Below are positions 6,274 through 13,980 of a DNA stretch of 16,356 nt, piece by piece. The notes under the pieces were generated by a model that saw only the letters and a list, made by a program, of their open reading frames with translations, was not told the origin of the DNA and did no database searches. The translations under genes were made by a program, and so were the position numbers. Location of the stretch: NCBI GenBank assembly GCA_002422985.1, contig DITZ01000055.1, forward strand, positions 2,301 to 18,656, given 5' to 3'. How positions within the stretch are numbered: the stretch's first letter is position 1; each line of letters begins with the position of its first letter. The stretch comes from Sphingomonadales bacterium UBA6171. Lineage in GTDB: Bacteria > Pseudomonadota > Alphaproteobacteria > Sphingomonadales > Sphingomonadaceae.

Positions 6274-8103
6274 ATGACCCAGGGCAGGACAAGCAGCAGC
6301 AGCCCAAACGCCGACCAGCGGGACCCGCTGGAAGCCTTTGAACAGTTTCAGGTGGTTACCGGCAAGGCCCATCAGATGATGCTGGAATATTGGTCGTCTG
6401 CCGCCAGCCCGGCCTCAAACGGTGCACCGCCCGCCGCGCTCGCCGCGATGAACCCCGCAGCACAGCTTACCGGCCTCTGGGGCGAGTTGGCGCAGGCTTT
6501 CACCCATGCCGATGCCGCGAAGGTCGCCGCCGTTTCCGCCGATTACTGGGCCGATTCCATCAAGCTGTGGGCCAGCATGATGACGGGCAGCACCGACACA
6601 TTGCCCGCCGCCGTGCAAAAGGCGGACCGGCGTTTTGGGGACGCGGCCTGGGGGGCCGCACCCGTCTATGACATGGTGCGCAAATCCTATCTGCTCGCCA
6701 GCCATTATGTGAATGAGGGGCTGGGCGTGTTCAGCGGCCTGCCGGAGGAGGAGCGCAAGAAGCTCGCCTTCCAGGCCAAACAGTTCATCGACGCGATGAG
6801 CCCCGCCAATTTCGCGGCGCTCAACCCGGAAGTGATGGAGGCCGCGCGCGCCAGCAACGGCGAAAGCCTGCTCACCGGCCTGCAACATCTGCTGGACGAC
6901 ATGAAGCGCGGCAAGATGACGATGACGGACGAAAGCGCGTTTGAAGTCGGCCGCAACGTGGCCGCAACGCCGGGCAAGGTCGTCTATGAAAACCGGCTGT
7001 TCCAGCTGATCCATTATGCGCCGACGACCAGGGAAGTGTCAGACATTCCGCTGCTGATCTTCCCGCCCTGGATCAACAAATTCTACATATTGGACCTGAC
7101 GCCGCAGAAGAGCTTCATCCGCTGGGCGGTGGATCAGGGGCAGTCGGTGTTTGTCGTCAGCTGGGCGCAGGGTTCCGCCGCGCTGGCGGACGTGACGCTC
7201 GACCATTATGTGATCGAGGGGATGGCGAACGCCATCGATCAGGTGCGCGCCGCAACGGGTGCGCCGTCCGTCAACGCCATCGGCTATTGCGTGGCCGGCA
7301 CGACGCTGGCCATCACGCTCGCCTGGCTTGCCGCGCGCGGCGAGGAAGCCAAGGTGAACAGCGCCACCTATTTCACCGCACAGGTGGATTTCGCCGAAGC
7401 AGGCGAGCTGCTGAACTTCTGCAACGACCAGATGCTCGACACGATCGAAAGCCTGTCGGCCGCAACGGGCTATACCGACGGGCGCTATCTGGCCGCGACC
7501 TTCAACCTGCTGCGCCCGACCGATCTGATGTGGAGCTATGTTGTTAACAACTATCTGAAGGGGAAGGATTATATTCCCTTCGATCTGCTCTACTGGAACT
7601 CGGACGTCACCAATGTGCCGGCGAAGTGGCACAAGGCCTATATCCGCGATCTCTATCGCGACAATCTGCTGATGATTCCCGGCGCCATCAGCGTGGACGG
7701 CACCCCCATCGATCTGAAGCGGGTGACGACGCCCAGCTATTTCCAGGCCGGAAAAGAGGATCATATCGCGCCGCCCGAAAGCGCCTTCAAGCTGACGCGC
7801 GCTTTTTCCGGCCCCTGCCGTTTCATGCTGGCCGGCTCCGGCCATATCGCCGGCGTGGTGAACCCGCCGTCCGCCGGCAAATATCAGCACTGGATTCTGC
7901 CGGACGGGATGAAAACACCCGACACGCTGGAGGCTTTCCGCGCGGCGGCAACCGAGGTGAAGGGAAGCTGGTGGCCGGACTGGATCAATTGGCTGGAGCC
8001 GCAATCCGGCGCGAAGGTGAAGGCGCGCGTGCCAGGCACGGCGAAAGGCTTTGCGGCGATCGAGAATGCGCCCGGCCGTTATGTGAAGGAACGGATTGTG
8101 TGA
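6274..8103 (+). CDS. phaC: Class I poly(3-hydroxyalkanoate) synthase PhaC
   Basis: A 609-residue class I PHA synthase, which polymerises (R)-3-hydroxyacyl-CoA into storage polyester on the granule surface. The PhaC N-terminal domain (about 115-285) precedes an alpha/beta-hydrolase domain. The catalytic triad is visible: C339 in the lipase-like box GYCVAG (337-342), D496 in GKEDHIAPP and H524 in GSGHIAGVVNPP, matching the Cys-Asp-His order of Cupriavidus PhaC. PPWINKFYILDL (264-275) and the conserved Trp-rich WWPDWINWL (566-574) are also typical. The start is ATG at 6274, six bases after GGAGG (6263-6267); an open frame from 6253 lacks support. The first 60 residues are low in conservation, rich in Ser, Ala and Pro. 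murI begins immediately after the stop. No phasin or phaA/phaB is in the window. Confidence 0.97.
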   Translation: MTQGRTSSSSPNADQRDPLEAFEQFQVVTGKAHQMMLEYWSSAASPASNGAPPAALAAMNPAAQLTGLWGELAQAFTHADAAKVAAVSADYWADSIKLWASMMTGSTDTLPAAVQKADRRFGDAAWGAAPVYDMVRKSYLLASHYVNEGLGVFSGLPEEERKKLAFQAKQFIDAMSPANFAALNPEVMEAARASNGESLLTGLQHLLDDMKRGKMTMTDESAFEVGRNVAATPGKVVYENRLFQLIHYAPTTREVSDIPLLIFPPWINKFYILDLTPQKSFIRWAVDQGQSVFVVSWAQGSAALADVTLDHYVIEGMANAIDQVRAATGAPSVNAIGYCVAGTTLAITLAWLAARGEEAKVNSATYFTAQVDFAEAGELLNFCNDQMLDTIESLSAATGYTDGRYLAATFNLLRPTDLMWSYVVNNYLKGKDYIPFDLLYWNSDVTNVPAKWHKAYIRDLYRDNLLMIPGAISVDGTPIDLKRVTTPSYFQAGKEDHIAPPESAFKLTRAFSGPCRFMLAGSGHIAGVVNPPSAGKYQHWILPDGMKTPDTLEAFRAAATEVKGSWWPDWINWLEPQSGAKVKARVPGTAKGFAAIENAPGRYVKERIV

Positions 8104-8104
8104 C

Positions 8105-8914
8105 GTGAGTGACGGGGCGCGGGCGGGCGGGCCGATCCTGCTGCTGGATTCGGGCGTCGGCGGGTTGACGATCCTGCGCGCGGTGCGGGCGGCGCTGCCG
8201 CAGGCGCCGATGGTCTATTGTGCCGATTCCGCCGGCTTTCCCTATGGCACCAAAAGCGAGGCGGAGATTTCCGCCCGCGTCGCCGGGCTGCTGGGCCGGC
8301 TGACAGAGCGGCTGAAGCCGCGCCTGGCGGTGATCGCCTGCAACACCGCTTCCACCATCGCGCTCAACCATGTGCGGCCGGTGCTGGGTGTGCCGATTGT
8401 CGGCACCGTGCCCGCCATCAAGCCCGCCGCGGCGGCCAGCCATAGCCGGGTGATTGGCGTGCTGGGCACAGAGGCGACCGTGCGCCAGCCCTATGTCGAT
8501 GATCTGTCGCGGCGTTTTGCCGCTGACTGCACCGTGCTCCGCCATGGCTCGGCCGCGCTGGTGGCGGCGGCGGAGGCGAAGCTGCGCGGCGAAACGCCCG
8601 ACCCGGCGATTTTCCGCGATGCCATTCTGGGGCTGGTGCGCCAGCCGGGCGGCGAGCGGATGGATCATGTGGTGCTGGCCTGCACCCATTTCCCGCTGGT
8701 GGCCGACGAGCTGGCGGCCGCCGCACCCTTCCCGCTCCGTTTTGTGGATGGCGCGGCCGGCATTGCGCGGCGCTGCGCCTGTCTGTTGCAGGGCGACGTC
8801 TGGCCCGACAGGCCACCGCCCGGCCGCGCCATCTTCACCGCTGGAATAGCGCAGCTTGCACCGCTCCGCCCGGCGCTGCACGCTTTTGGGCTGGACATAG
8901 TGGAAGGATTATAA
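8105..8914 (+). CDS. murI: Glutamate racemase MurI
   Basis: A 269-residue cofactor-independent glutamate racemase, making D-glutamate for peptidoglycan. The two catalytic cysteines are present: C79 in IACNTAST (77-84) and C193 in LACTHFPLV (191-199). The substrate-binding motifs LLLDSGVGGLT (12-22) and DSAGFPYGTKS (41-51) are intact. Start choice is uncertain. GTG at 8105 lies two bases after the phaC stop and gives the usual N-terminus. A TTG at 8096, overlapping phaC and five bases after AAGGA, would add three residues. The stop TAA shares its last A with the ATG of the next gene. Pairing with phaC is probably transcriptional convenience rather than shared function. Confidence 0.95.
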   Translation: MSDGARAGGPILLLDSGVGGLTILRAVRAALPQAPMVYCADSAGFPYGTKSEAEISARVAGLLGRLTERLKPRLAVIACNTASTIALNHVRPVLGVPIVGTVPAIKPAAAASHSRVIGVLGTEATVRQPYVDDLSRRFAADCTVLRHGSAALVAAAEAKLRGETPDPAIFRDAILGLVRQPGGERMDHVVLACTHFPLVADELAAAAPFPLRFVDGAAGIARRCACLLQGDVWPDRPPPGRAIFTAGIAQLAPLRPALHAFGLDIVEGL

Positions 8915-9369
8915 TGGAAACCGATGATGCCGCGCTGCTGGAACGTATGCGGGGCCGCAAGGCCGCCACCACGGCGCTGCTGGGCATGGAGCTGGAGGCG
9001 CTGGACAGCGCCACGGGATTTACCCGCTATCGCATGGTGGTGGACGCAGGATTCTGCAATCCGATGGGCAATCTGCAGGGCGGCATCATCACCACCGCGC
9101 TGGACGATGCCGCCGCCACGGCGGTTATCGTGAAGGCCGGCCGGCGCGTTGCGGTGCCCACCATCGAGTTCAAGGTCAGCTTTCTTGGCCCCGCACGCAT
9201 GGGCAGCACTATCTTCTGCGAGGGCCGCGTGCTGAAGATGGGCCGCACCATCAGCTTTGCGGAGGCCGACCTGACCGACGAAAGCGGCAAGCTGCTCGCC
9301 CGCATGTCCGCCAGCATGATGCTGGTGGAGATGGAGGGACCGGGCCATTATGTGGAGACCAACGGATGA
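8914..9369 (+). CDS. PaaI-family hotdog-fold acyl-CoA thioesterase
   Basis: A 151-residue single hotdog-domain protein of the PaaI/YbgC-like thioesterase family, expected to hydrolyse acyl-CoA to free acid and CoA. The active-site helix is preceded by NPMGNLQGGIITTALDD (49-65). The usual HGG is QGG here (55-57), a substitution I recall from other family members. The acid on the helix (D64/D65) and the core strand PTIEFKVSFLGPA (82-94) fit the fold. The start ATG overlaps the murI stop by one base, with GAAGGA (8903-8908) five bases upstream. Its stop overlaps the next start as ATGA, so it is translated in one operon with phaC, murI and the hydrolase. The substrate is unknown. Confidence 0.88.
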   Translation: METDDAALLERMRGRKAATTALLGMELEALDSATGFTRYRMVVDAGFCNPMGNLQGGIITTALDDAAATAVIVKAGRRVAVPTIEFKVSFLGPARMGSTIFCEGRVLKMGRTISFAEADLTDESGKLLARMSASMMLVEMEGPGHYVETNG

Positions 9370-10391
9370 ACGACGACATCCTTTTTTCGCGCAGCGGCAG
9401 GGCGGGACTGGTAACGCTCAACCGCCCGGCGGCGCTGAATGCGCTGAACCGCGCCATGTGCGTGGCCATGCACCGTCAGATGCAGGACTGGGCGCTGGAA
9501 CCGGCCGTCGAGCTGATTGTGGTGCAGGCCGCCGGGGGCAGGGCCTTTTGCGCCGGCGGCGATGTGATGGGGCTGCATGCCGCCGGGCGGGCCGGCTCAG
9601 CGGCGTGGGAGGAGTTTTTCCACGACGAATATCGCCTCAACCAGGCCATCGCTTATTATCCCAAGCCGATCATCCCGCTGGTGGATGGCATCGCCATGGG
9701 CGGCGGGGTGGGCATTTCCATCCATGCGCCATTCCGCGTGGCGACGGAGCGGACGGTTTTTGCCATGCCCGAAACCGGCATCGGCCTTATTCCCGACGTT
9801 GGTGCCAGCCATGCGCTGCCGCGCTTTCCCGGCGAGCTGGGCACCTGGCTGGCGCTCACCGGTGCGCGGGTGAAGGGCGCGGATGCGGTGGCGATCGGCT
9901 ATTGCACCCATCATGTGCCGTCCGCCGAGCTGCCGCTGCTGATCGAGCGGCTGGCCAATGCGGATGAAACGGTGGCGCATATCCTCAACACTTTTCACAC
10001 CATGCCCGATGATCTGACGATTCCGGCGCTGCGGGACGGCATCGACTATCATTTCGCGCATGACGATGTGGCCGCCATCCTCGCCTCGCTGGACGAGGGC
10101 GACGACTGGGCGATGGCGCAGGCGGCCGCCATCCGCGCCATGTCCCCCACCTCCACGAAACTGGCGCTGCACACGCTGCGGGCCGGGGCCGGTGCCACCA
10201 TCGAAACGGCGCTGAAGCTGGAATATCGCATCGTCTCCGCCATCAAGGGCGGCACGGATTTCTACGAAGGCGTGCGCGCGCAACTGATCGACAAGGACCG
10301 GATGCCGAAATGGCAGCCCGCGCGGCTGGAGGATGTGGATATCGCACCCTATCTGCACGAACCGGCGTGGGGCGATCTGGATTTCGGCTAA
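9366..10391 (+). CDS. Enoyl-CoA hydratase/isomerase family protein, 3-hydroxyisobutyryl-CoA hydrolase-like
   Basis: A 341-residue crotonase-fold protein of the HIBCH (ECH_2) subgroup, which in valine degradation hydrolyses 3-hydroxyisobutyryl-CoA. Oxyanion-hole motifs are AFCAGGDV (60-67) and MGGGVGIS (111-118). The catalytic-region MPETGIGLIPDVGAS (134-148) carries E136 and D144, the pattern of the hydrolase group. The C-terminal FYEGVRAQLIDKDRMPKWQP block is characteristic of HIBCH rather than ordinary enoyl-CoA hydratases. The length, about 80 residues above a plain hydratase, agrees. The start overlaps the thioesterase stop (ATGA) with GGAG eight bases upstream. Its TAA overlaps the stop codon of the convergent downstream gene. 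True substrate may differ, given the PHA and thioesterase context. Confidence 0.9.
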   Translation: MNDDILFSRSGRAGLVTLNRPAALNALNRAMCVAMHRQMQDWALEPAVELIVVQAAGGRAFCAGGDVMGLHAAGRAGSAAWEEFFHDEYRLNQAIAYYPKPIIPLVDGIAMGGGVGISIHAPFRVATERTVFAMPETGIGLIPDVGASHALPRFPGELGTWLALTGARVKGADAVAIGYCTHHVPSAELPLLIERLANADETVAHILNTFHTMPDDLTIPALRDGIDYHFAHDDVAAILASLDEGDDWAMAQAAAIRAMSPTSTKLALHTLRAGAGATIETALKLEYRIVSAIKGGTDFYEGVRAQLIDKDRMPKWQPARLEDVDIAPYLHEPAWGDLDFG

Positions 10392-10798
10392 CAGGCCCCC
10401 AGCCGTCGCCATTCCGCATGTTCGGCGAATGGCAGGCCGGCATCAATGCCCTGGATGTGCAGCGTATAGACGCCGGCACTGTCGCGCCGCAGGGCGGTGC
10501 GGCCGGACGCACCGCCGGCGCATCGCCAGGTCACCACGGTTGAATCCGCGTCGCTGCTGATCGGCGTGATGCTGCACTGGCCGGGCGGGCGGGCGCCCAG
10601 CAGCAGGGCGTCTGCACTGCCAAGGCAGAGGCTGCGCGTCGCGCCGCCGCCCAAGGGCGCGACCTGCCAGCTGCCGGCGCGAAAGTCCGACAGCGCGGAA
10701 GCTGCCAGCGCCGCCGGCGCAGGGTCCGAAAGCGCCGCCGGCGCAGGGGCCGAAAGCGCCGCCGGCGCCAGCAACAGAAGCAGGGCAAGATGTTTCAT
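10388..10798 (-). CDS. Small exported protein, DUF3617-like (136 aa)
   Basis: A 136-residue protein with a signal peptide (MKHLALLLLLAPAALSA), followed by an Ala/Pro-rich segment of repeated 8-residue units (SAPAPAAL, SDPAPAAL, residues 16-31). The conserved part begins FRAGSWQV (39-46). It has SLCLGSADALL (56-66), four cysteines (58, 75, 93, 136) and the ending GIDAGLPF...RRLGAC. This pattern resembles the DUF3617-type secreted proteins of sphingomonads, which have no established function; assignment is by eye. The start ATG at 10798 fits the signal peptide but has no visible Shine-Dalgarno, because a hairpin (10801-10820) occupies that place. A longer frame from 10879 would overlap hslO and bury the signal peptide. 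It is probably expressed downstream of hslO. Confidence 0.75.
   Translation of the reverse strand: MKHLALLLLLAPAALSAPAPAALSDPAPAALAASALSDFRAGSWQVAPLGGGATRSLCLGSADALLLGARPPGQCSITPISSDADSTVVTWRCAGGASGRTALRRDSAGVYTLHIQGIDAGLPFAEHAEWRRLGAC
10707..10769. repeat. 24-bp in-frame tandem repeat inside the DUF3617-like gene
   Basis: Units beginning AGCGCCGCCGGCGC at 10707, 10731 and 10755 repeat with a 24-base period, the last incomplete. They encode the Ala/Pro-rich linker after the signal peptide. The period is a multiple of three, so copy-number change would lengthen or shorten the linker by eight residues without a frameshift. Confidence 0.85.
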
Positions 10799-10800
10799 CA

Positions 10801-10820
10801 CGCTGCACAATGATGCAGCG
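10801..10820 (-). promoter_or_regulatory. Hairpin at the start of the DUF3617-like gene
   Basis: CGCTGCA (10801-10807) pairs perfectly with TGCAGCG (10814-10820) around a six-base loop. On the minus strand the stem ends two bases before the ATG at 10798, where a ribosome site would lie, and 19 bases after the hslO stop. It could mask initiation or act as a 3'-end structure of hslO; no T-tract follows. Confidence 0.45.
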
Positions 10821-10839
10821 CGCCGGCCAGGTCCAGCCG

Positions 10840-11730
10840 TCAAACCCGCATCAGGAACTGGCGCGAGCAGAATTCGCAATCGACCGAGATCACCCCGTCG
10901 GCGTTGCGCATGTCGGCGCGCTCATCTTCCGGGAATTGTTCCAGCACGGTGCGGATATGCGCCGCGTTGCAGCGGCAGCCGCGCGACAGGGCGCGGGCGG
11001 GCAGCACCCGCACCTCATCCTCGTTGAACAGCCGCCACAGCAGTTCCTCGTCGCTGAGCGCCGGGTCCAGCAGCTCATCGGGCTTCAGCGTCGCGGCCAG
11101 CGCCCGCACATGCGCCCAATCCTCGCCGCCGGCCTCCACATGCAGGCGCGGCCCATCCCGTTCGGCGCGCGAAAGCTGCTGCACCAGAAAGCCGCCGGCC
11201 AGCCATCGGCCATCGGGGCCGGGGGCCGCCGCCAGCCGCACCAGCGTCGGCACCTGTTCGGAGCTGTTGAAATAATGCTCCGCCGATTCCTCAAGGCAGG
11301 TCTCGCCCAGCGCCACAATCCCCTGATAGCGTTCGGAAACGAGCGTCTGTTCCAGCGTGATGGCCAGATAGCCCGCGCCGAACAGGCGTTCGAGGCCGGG
11401 GCGCATGTCCCCGTCCGGCATGGCGCGGCGGCGGTCCAGATCCTGCTGGGCATAGCCGCGCAATTCGCCGTCGCGCCAGTCCGCCACCAGCAGCGTCAGC
11501 GGCCCGCCGCTGCCGCGTGCCTGTATCGTCAGCTGGCCATCGTCCGGTCGCAGCAGATCGCCGGTCATGGCCGCCAGCAGCAGTGCCTCTGCCAGCAGCC
11601 GGGCAATGGCCGCCGGATAGGCATGGGCCGACAGGATGGAATCCAGCACCGGTCCCAGCCGCACGATGCGCCCGCGCGCGCTGCGGCCCGGCAGCATGAA
11701 ACCCAGCAGCCGGTCGTTGGCCGCCGCCAT
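10840..11730 (-). CDS. hslO: Redox-regulated chaperone Hsp33 (HslO)
   Basis: A 296-residue Hsp33 family chaperone, activated by oxidation and heat to hold unfolding proteins. The C-terminal zinc switch is complete: CRC at 252-254 and CEFC at 285-288, about 30 residues apart, as in E. coli Hsp33 (CxC...CxxC). The N-terminal body carries GYAQQD (92-97) and the LTIQARGSGGPLTLLVADW strand region (67-85) typical of the fold. The start is ATG at 11730, whose A is also the last base of the argF stop (TGATG). An open frame to 11802 would extend into argF and is not supported. Position after argD-argF suggests expression as the third gene of an arginine operon. Confidence 0.96.
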   Translation of the reverse strand: MAAANDRLLGFMLPGRSARGRIVRLGPVLDSILSAHAYPAAIARLLAEALLLAAMTGDLLRPDDGQLTIQARGSGGPLTLLVADWRDGELRGYAQQDLDRRRAMPDGDMRPGLERLFGAGYLAITLEQTLVSERYQGIVALGETCLEESAEHYFNSSEQVPTLVRLAAAPGPDGRWLAGGFLVQQLSRAERDGPRLHVEAGGEDWAHVRALAATLKPDELLDPALSDEELLWRLFNEDEVRVLPARALSRGCRCNAAHIRTVLEQFPEDERADMRNADGVISVDCEFCSRQFLMRV

Positions 11731-12677
11731 CAGCCCAGCCGTCCCAGCGCCCACAGCAGCAGTGCCTTTTGCGCATGCACGCGGTTGGCCGCCTCGTCCC
11801 ACGCCGCCGAGCGCGGGCCGTCCAGCACCGCGTCGGTCACTTCTTCGCCCCGATGGGCCGGCAGGCAGTGGAGGAAGATGGCATCGGAAGCGGCCGCCGC
11901 CATGCGCGCGCCATCCACCTGATAGGGCAGGAAGGCGGATTTGCGATCGGCGCTGTCATCCTGCCCCATCGAAACCCAGGTGTCGGTGACGATCACATCC
12001 GCCCCGGCCACAGCCGCATCGGCATCGGCCCCCACGCGGATATCGCCGCCGCGCGCCCGCGCATCGGCCAGAAAGGCCGCGTCCGGTGCGAAACCCTCCG
12101 GGTGGGCGATGCAGAGGGGGAAGTCCAGCAGTCCGGCCGCCTCGATAATCGAGTTGCAGACATTATTGCCGTCGCCCAGCCAGGCCCAGCGCATCTCGCT
12201 CACCGGCCGGCCCAGCCATTCTTCCGCCGTGATGAGGTCAGCGACGATCTGGCAGGGGTGCGACCGTTCCGAAAGGCCGTTCACCAGCGGCACGCTGGCC
12301 GCCGCGGCGAAGCTTTCCAGATCCGCATGGCGATTGGCGCGGATCATCACCGCATCGACAAAGCCGGAGAGCACGCGCGCCGTATCGGCAATCGTCTCTC
12401 CACGCCCCAGCTGCATGTCGCCGGCGGCCAGCGTGATGGCCGAACCGCCCAGCTGGCGCATGGCGATTTCAAAGCTCACCCGCGTGCGGGTGGAGGGCTT
12501 TTCGAAGATCGCCGCCAGCACATGGCCTGCAAGCGGCGCGTCACTGTCGGCCATGCCCTGCGGCAGCCCGGCGCGGTCGGCCTTGCGGGCATGGGCATGA
12601 TCCATCACCCGCCGCAGCCCGGCCGCGCCAAGATCGGACAGGTTCAGGAGATGGCGGGGCGTCGCCAGCGCGCTCAT
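11730..12677 (-). CDS. argF: Ornithine carbamoyltransferase
   Basis: A 315-residue anabolic ornithine carbamoyltransferase, converting ornithine and carbamoyl phosphate to citrulline. The carbamoyl-phosphate site STRTR is at 62-66 in FEKPSTRTRVSFE. HPCQ is at 140-143, the ornithine-side DGNN at 169-172, the DTWVSMG loop at 232-238 and HCLP at 270-273. These separate it from aspartate carbamoyltransferase. The length is standard. The start ATG overlaps the argD stop by four bases (ATGA), and its stop overlaps the hslO start by one base, so the three genes are translationally coupled. No oddities were seen. Confidence 0.97.
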   Translation of the reverse strand: MSALATPRHLLNLSDLGAAGLRRVMDHAHARKADRAGLPQGMADSDAPLAGHVLAAIFEKPSTRTRVSFEIAMRQLGGSAITLAAGDMQLGRGETIADTARVLSGFVDAVMIRANRHADLESFAAAASVPLVNGLSERSHPCQIVADLITAEEWLGRPVSEMRWAWLGDGNNVCNSIIEAAGLLDFPLCIAHPEGFAPDAAFLADARARGGDIRVGADADAAVAGADVIVTDTWVSMGQDDSADRKSAFLPYQVDGARMAAAASDAIFLHCLPAHRGEEVTDAVLDGPRSAAWDEAANRVHAQKALLLWALGRLG

Positions 12678-13858
12678 GCGGCCTCCGGCATCGGGAAAGA
12701 GGCGGCGGCGGCCGACAGCCGCTCCACGCCCTCGCGGATTTCCGCCTCGCCCACGATCAGCGGCGGCAGGATGCGCACCACATTGTCCCCGGCCGGCACG
12801 GTGAGCAGGCCATGTTTGCGCGCATGCGCCACAAAGGCGCGGCTGTCGCCGTTCAGCTTCAGGCCCAGCAACATCCCCACGCCGCGCAGGGAGTGGAAAA
12901 TGTCATGGTTCGGAATCATCTGCTCCAGCGCCGCGCGCAGCCGGGCGGACTTTTCCCGCACCTCGGCCAGAAACTGTTCGTTCGCCACCACATCCAGCAC
13001 GGCGCCGCACGCCGCCATCGCCAGCGGATTGCCGCCATAGGTGGAGCCATGCGTGCCGACAACCATGCCGGTGGCCGCCTTTTCGGTTGCAAGGCAGGCA
13101 CCCACCGGGAATCCGCCGCCGATGCCCTTGGCAATCGCCATGATGTCGGGGGTGATGCCATATTGCTCATGCGCAAACAGCGTGCCGGTGCGGCCAACGC
13201 CGGTCTGCACCTCGTCCAGGATCAGCATCAGCCCATGCTTGTCGGCCAGCGCCCGCAGGCCGCGCAGGAATGCCGGCGTCGCCATATTGACGCCACCCTC
13301 GCCCTGAATCGGCTCCACCAGAAAGCCGCCGATGCTGTCGTCAATCGCGGCTTCGGCGGCTGCCAGATCGTTGAAGGGCAGCACGTCAAACCAGTCCGGC
13401 AGCGGCTCGAAGCCCTTGCGCATCTTGTCCTGATTGGTCGCCGAAATCGCCGCCAGCGTCCGCCCGTGAAAGGCGTTGGAGAAGCTGAGCAGCCGGTATT
13501 TCTGCGGATTGCCCGTGGCATAATGATAGGCGCGCGCGGTTTTCACGGCGCATTCCACCGCCTCCACCCCGCTGTTGGTGAAGAACACAGTGTCGGCAAA
13601 GGTCAGCTCGGTCAGGCGCGTGGCAATCTCCAGCTGCTGCGGCGAGCCATAAAGGTTCGACACATGCATCAGCGTGCCGGCCTGCTTCTGAATGGCGGAC
13701 ACCAGATGCGGGTGGCCGTGGCCCAGCAGGTTGACGGCAATGCCGCTGGCGAAATCGAGCCAGCGATTTCCGGCTGCATCAAACAGATAGCAGCCTTCGC
13801 CACGCACGGGCGCAACGTCGCAGCGACCGTAAACGGGCATGACCGGGGAAATCACCAT
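12674..13858 (-). CDS. argD: Acetylornithine aminotransferase (aspartate aminotransferase family, class III)
   Basis: A 394-residue class III PLP aminotransferase. It catalyses N-acetylornithine/2-oxoglutarate transamination in arginine synthesis, and in many bacteria also acts on succinyl-diaminopimelate. The PLP lysine is K244 in AIAKGIGGGFPVGA (241-254), with DEVQTGVGRTG (215-225) carrying the cofactor aspartate. FFTNSGVEAVECAVKTAR (92-109) binds phosphate. The start is ATG at 13858, five bases after GAGG. It is the first gene of argD-argF-hslO. Only about 65 bases separate it from the upstream permease terminator; that stretch contains a two-tier hairpin and no convincing promoter. Function assignment is strong because argF is adjacent. 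Confidence 0.96.
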   Translation of the reverse strand: MVISPVMPVYGRCDVAPVRGEGCYLFDAAGNRWLDFASGIAVNLLGHGHPHLVSAIQKQAGTLMHVSNLYGSPQQLEIATRLTELTFADTVFFTNSGVEAVECAVKTARAYHYATGNPQKYRLLSFSNAFHGRTLAAISATNQDKMRKGFEPLPDWFDVLPFNDLAAAEAAIDDSIGGFLVEPIQGEGGVNMATPAFLRGLRALADKHGLMLILDEVQTGVGRTGTLFAHEQYGITPDIMAIAKGIGGGFPVGACLATEKAATGMVVGTHGSTYGGNPLAMAACGAVLDVVANEQFLAEVREKSARLRAALEQMIPNHDIFHSLRGVGMLLGLKLNGDSRAFVAHARKHGLLTVPAGDNVVRILPPLIVGEAEIREGVERLSAAAASFPMPEAA

Positions 13859-13883
13859 CTCAACCTCACGACAATTGCCTGTG

Positions 13884-13915
13884 CCGCCCGCCGGGACTCA
13901 TCCGGCAGGAGGCGG
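13884..13915 (-). promoter_or_regulatory. Two-tier hairpin in the argD leader
   Basis: An outer stem, CCGCC (13884-13888) with GGCGG (13911-13915), encloses an inner stem, GCCGG (13890-13894) with CCGGC (13902-13906). The inner loop GACTCAT contains a GANTC site (13895-13899). The structure sits between the permease terminator and argD, about 25-60 bases before the argD start. Role unknown: a leader structure or an operator are both possible. Confidence 0.4.
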
Positions 13916-13923
13916 TGAAACAG

Positions 13924-13953
13924 AAAAGGCGGCCCGCCCCATGCCGGCCGCCT
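13924..13953 (-). terminator. Rho-independent terminator of the ABC permease gene
   Basis: On the minus strand AGGCGGCC (13953-13946) pairs perfectly with GGCCGCCT (13934-13927) around an 11-base loop and runs into TTTTCTGTTT. This is 28 bases past the permease stop and separates it from argD. Confidence 0.85.
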
Positions 13954-13980
13954 CATTCCATCGGAGGCCCAATTACAGAC

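Noticed and set aside
11731..11802. N-terminal extension of Hsp33 into argF
   Set aside because: The ATG at 11730 forms the usual TGATG coupling with the argF stop and gives the expected length.
11769..13040. Plus-strand 423-codon frame
   Set aside because: It is antisense to argF and argD; the translation has the His/Gly/Arg bias of reverse frames and no recognisable domain.
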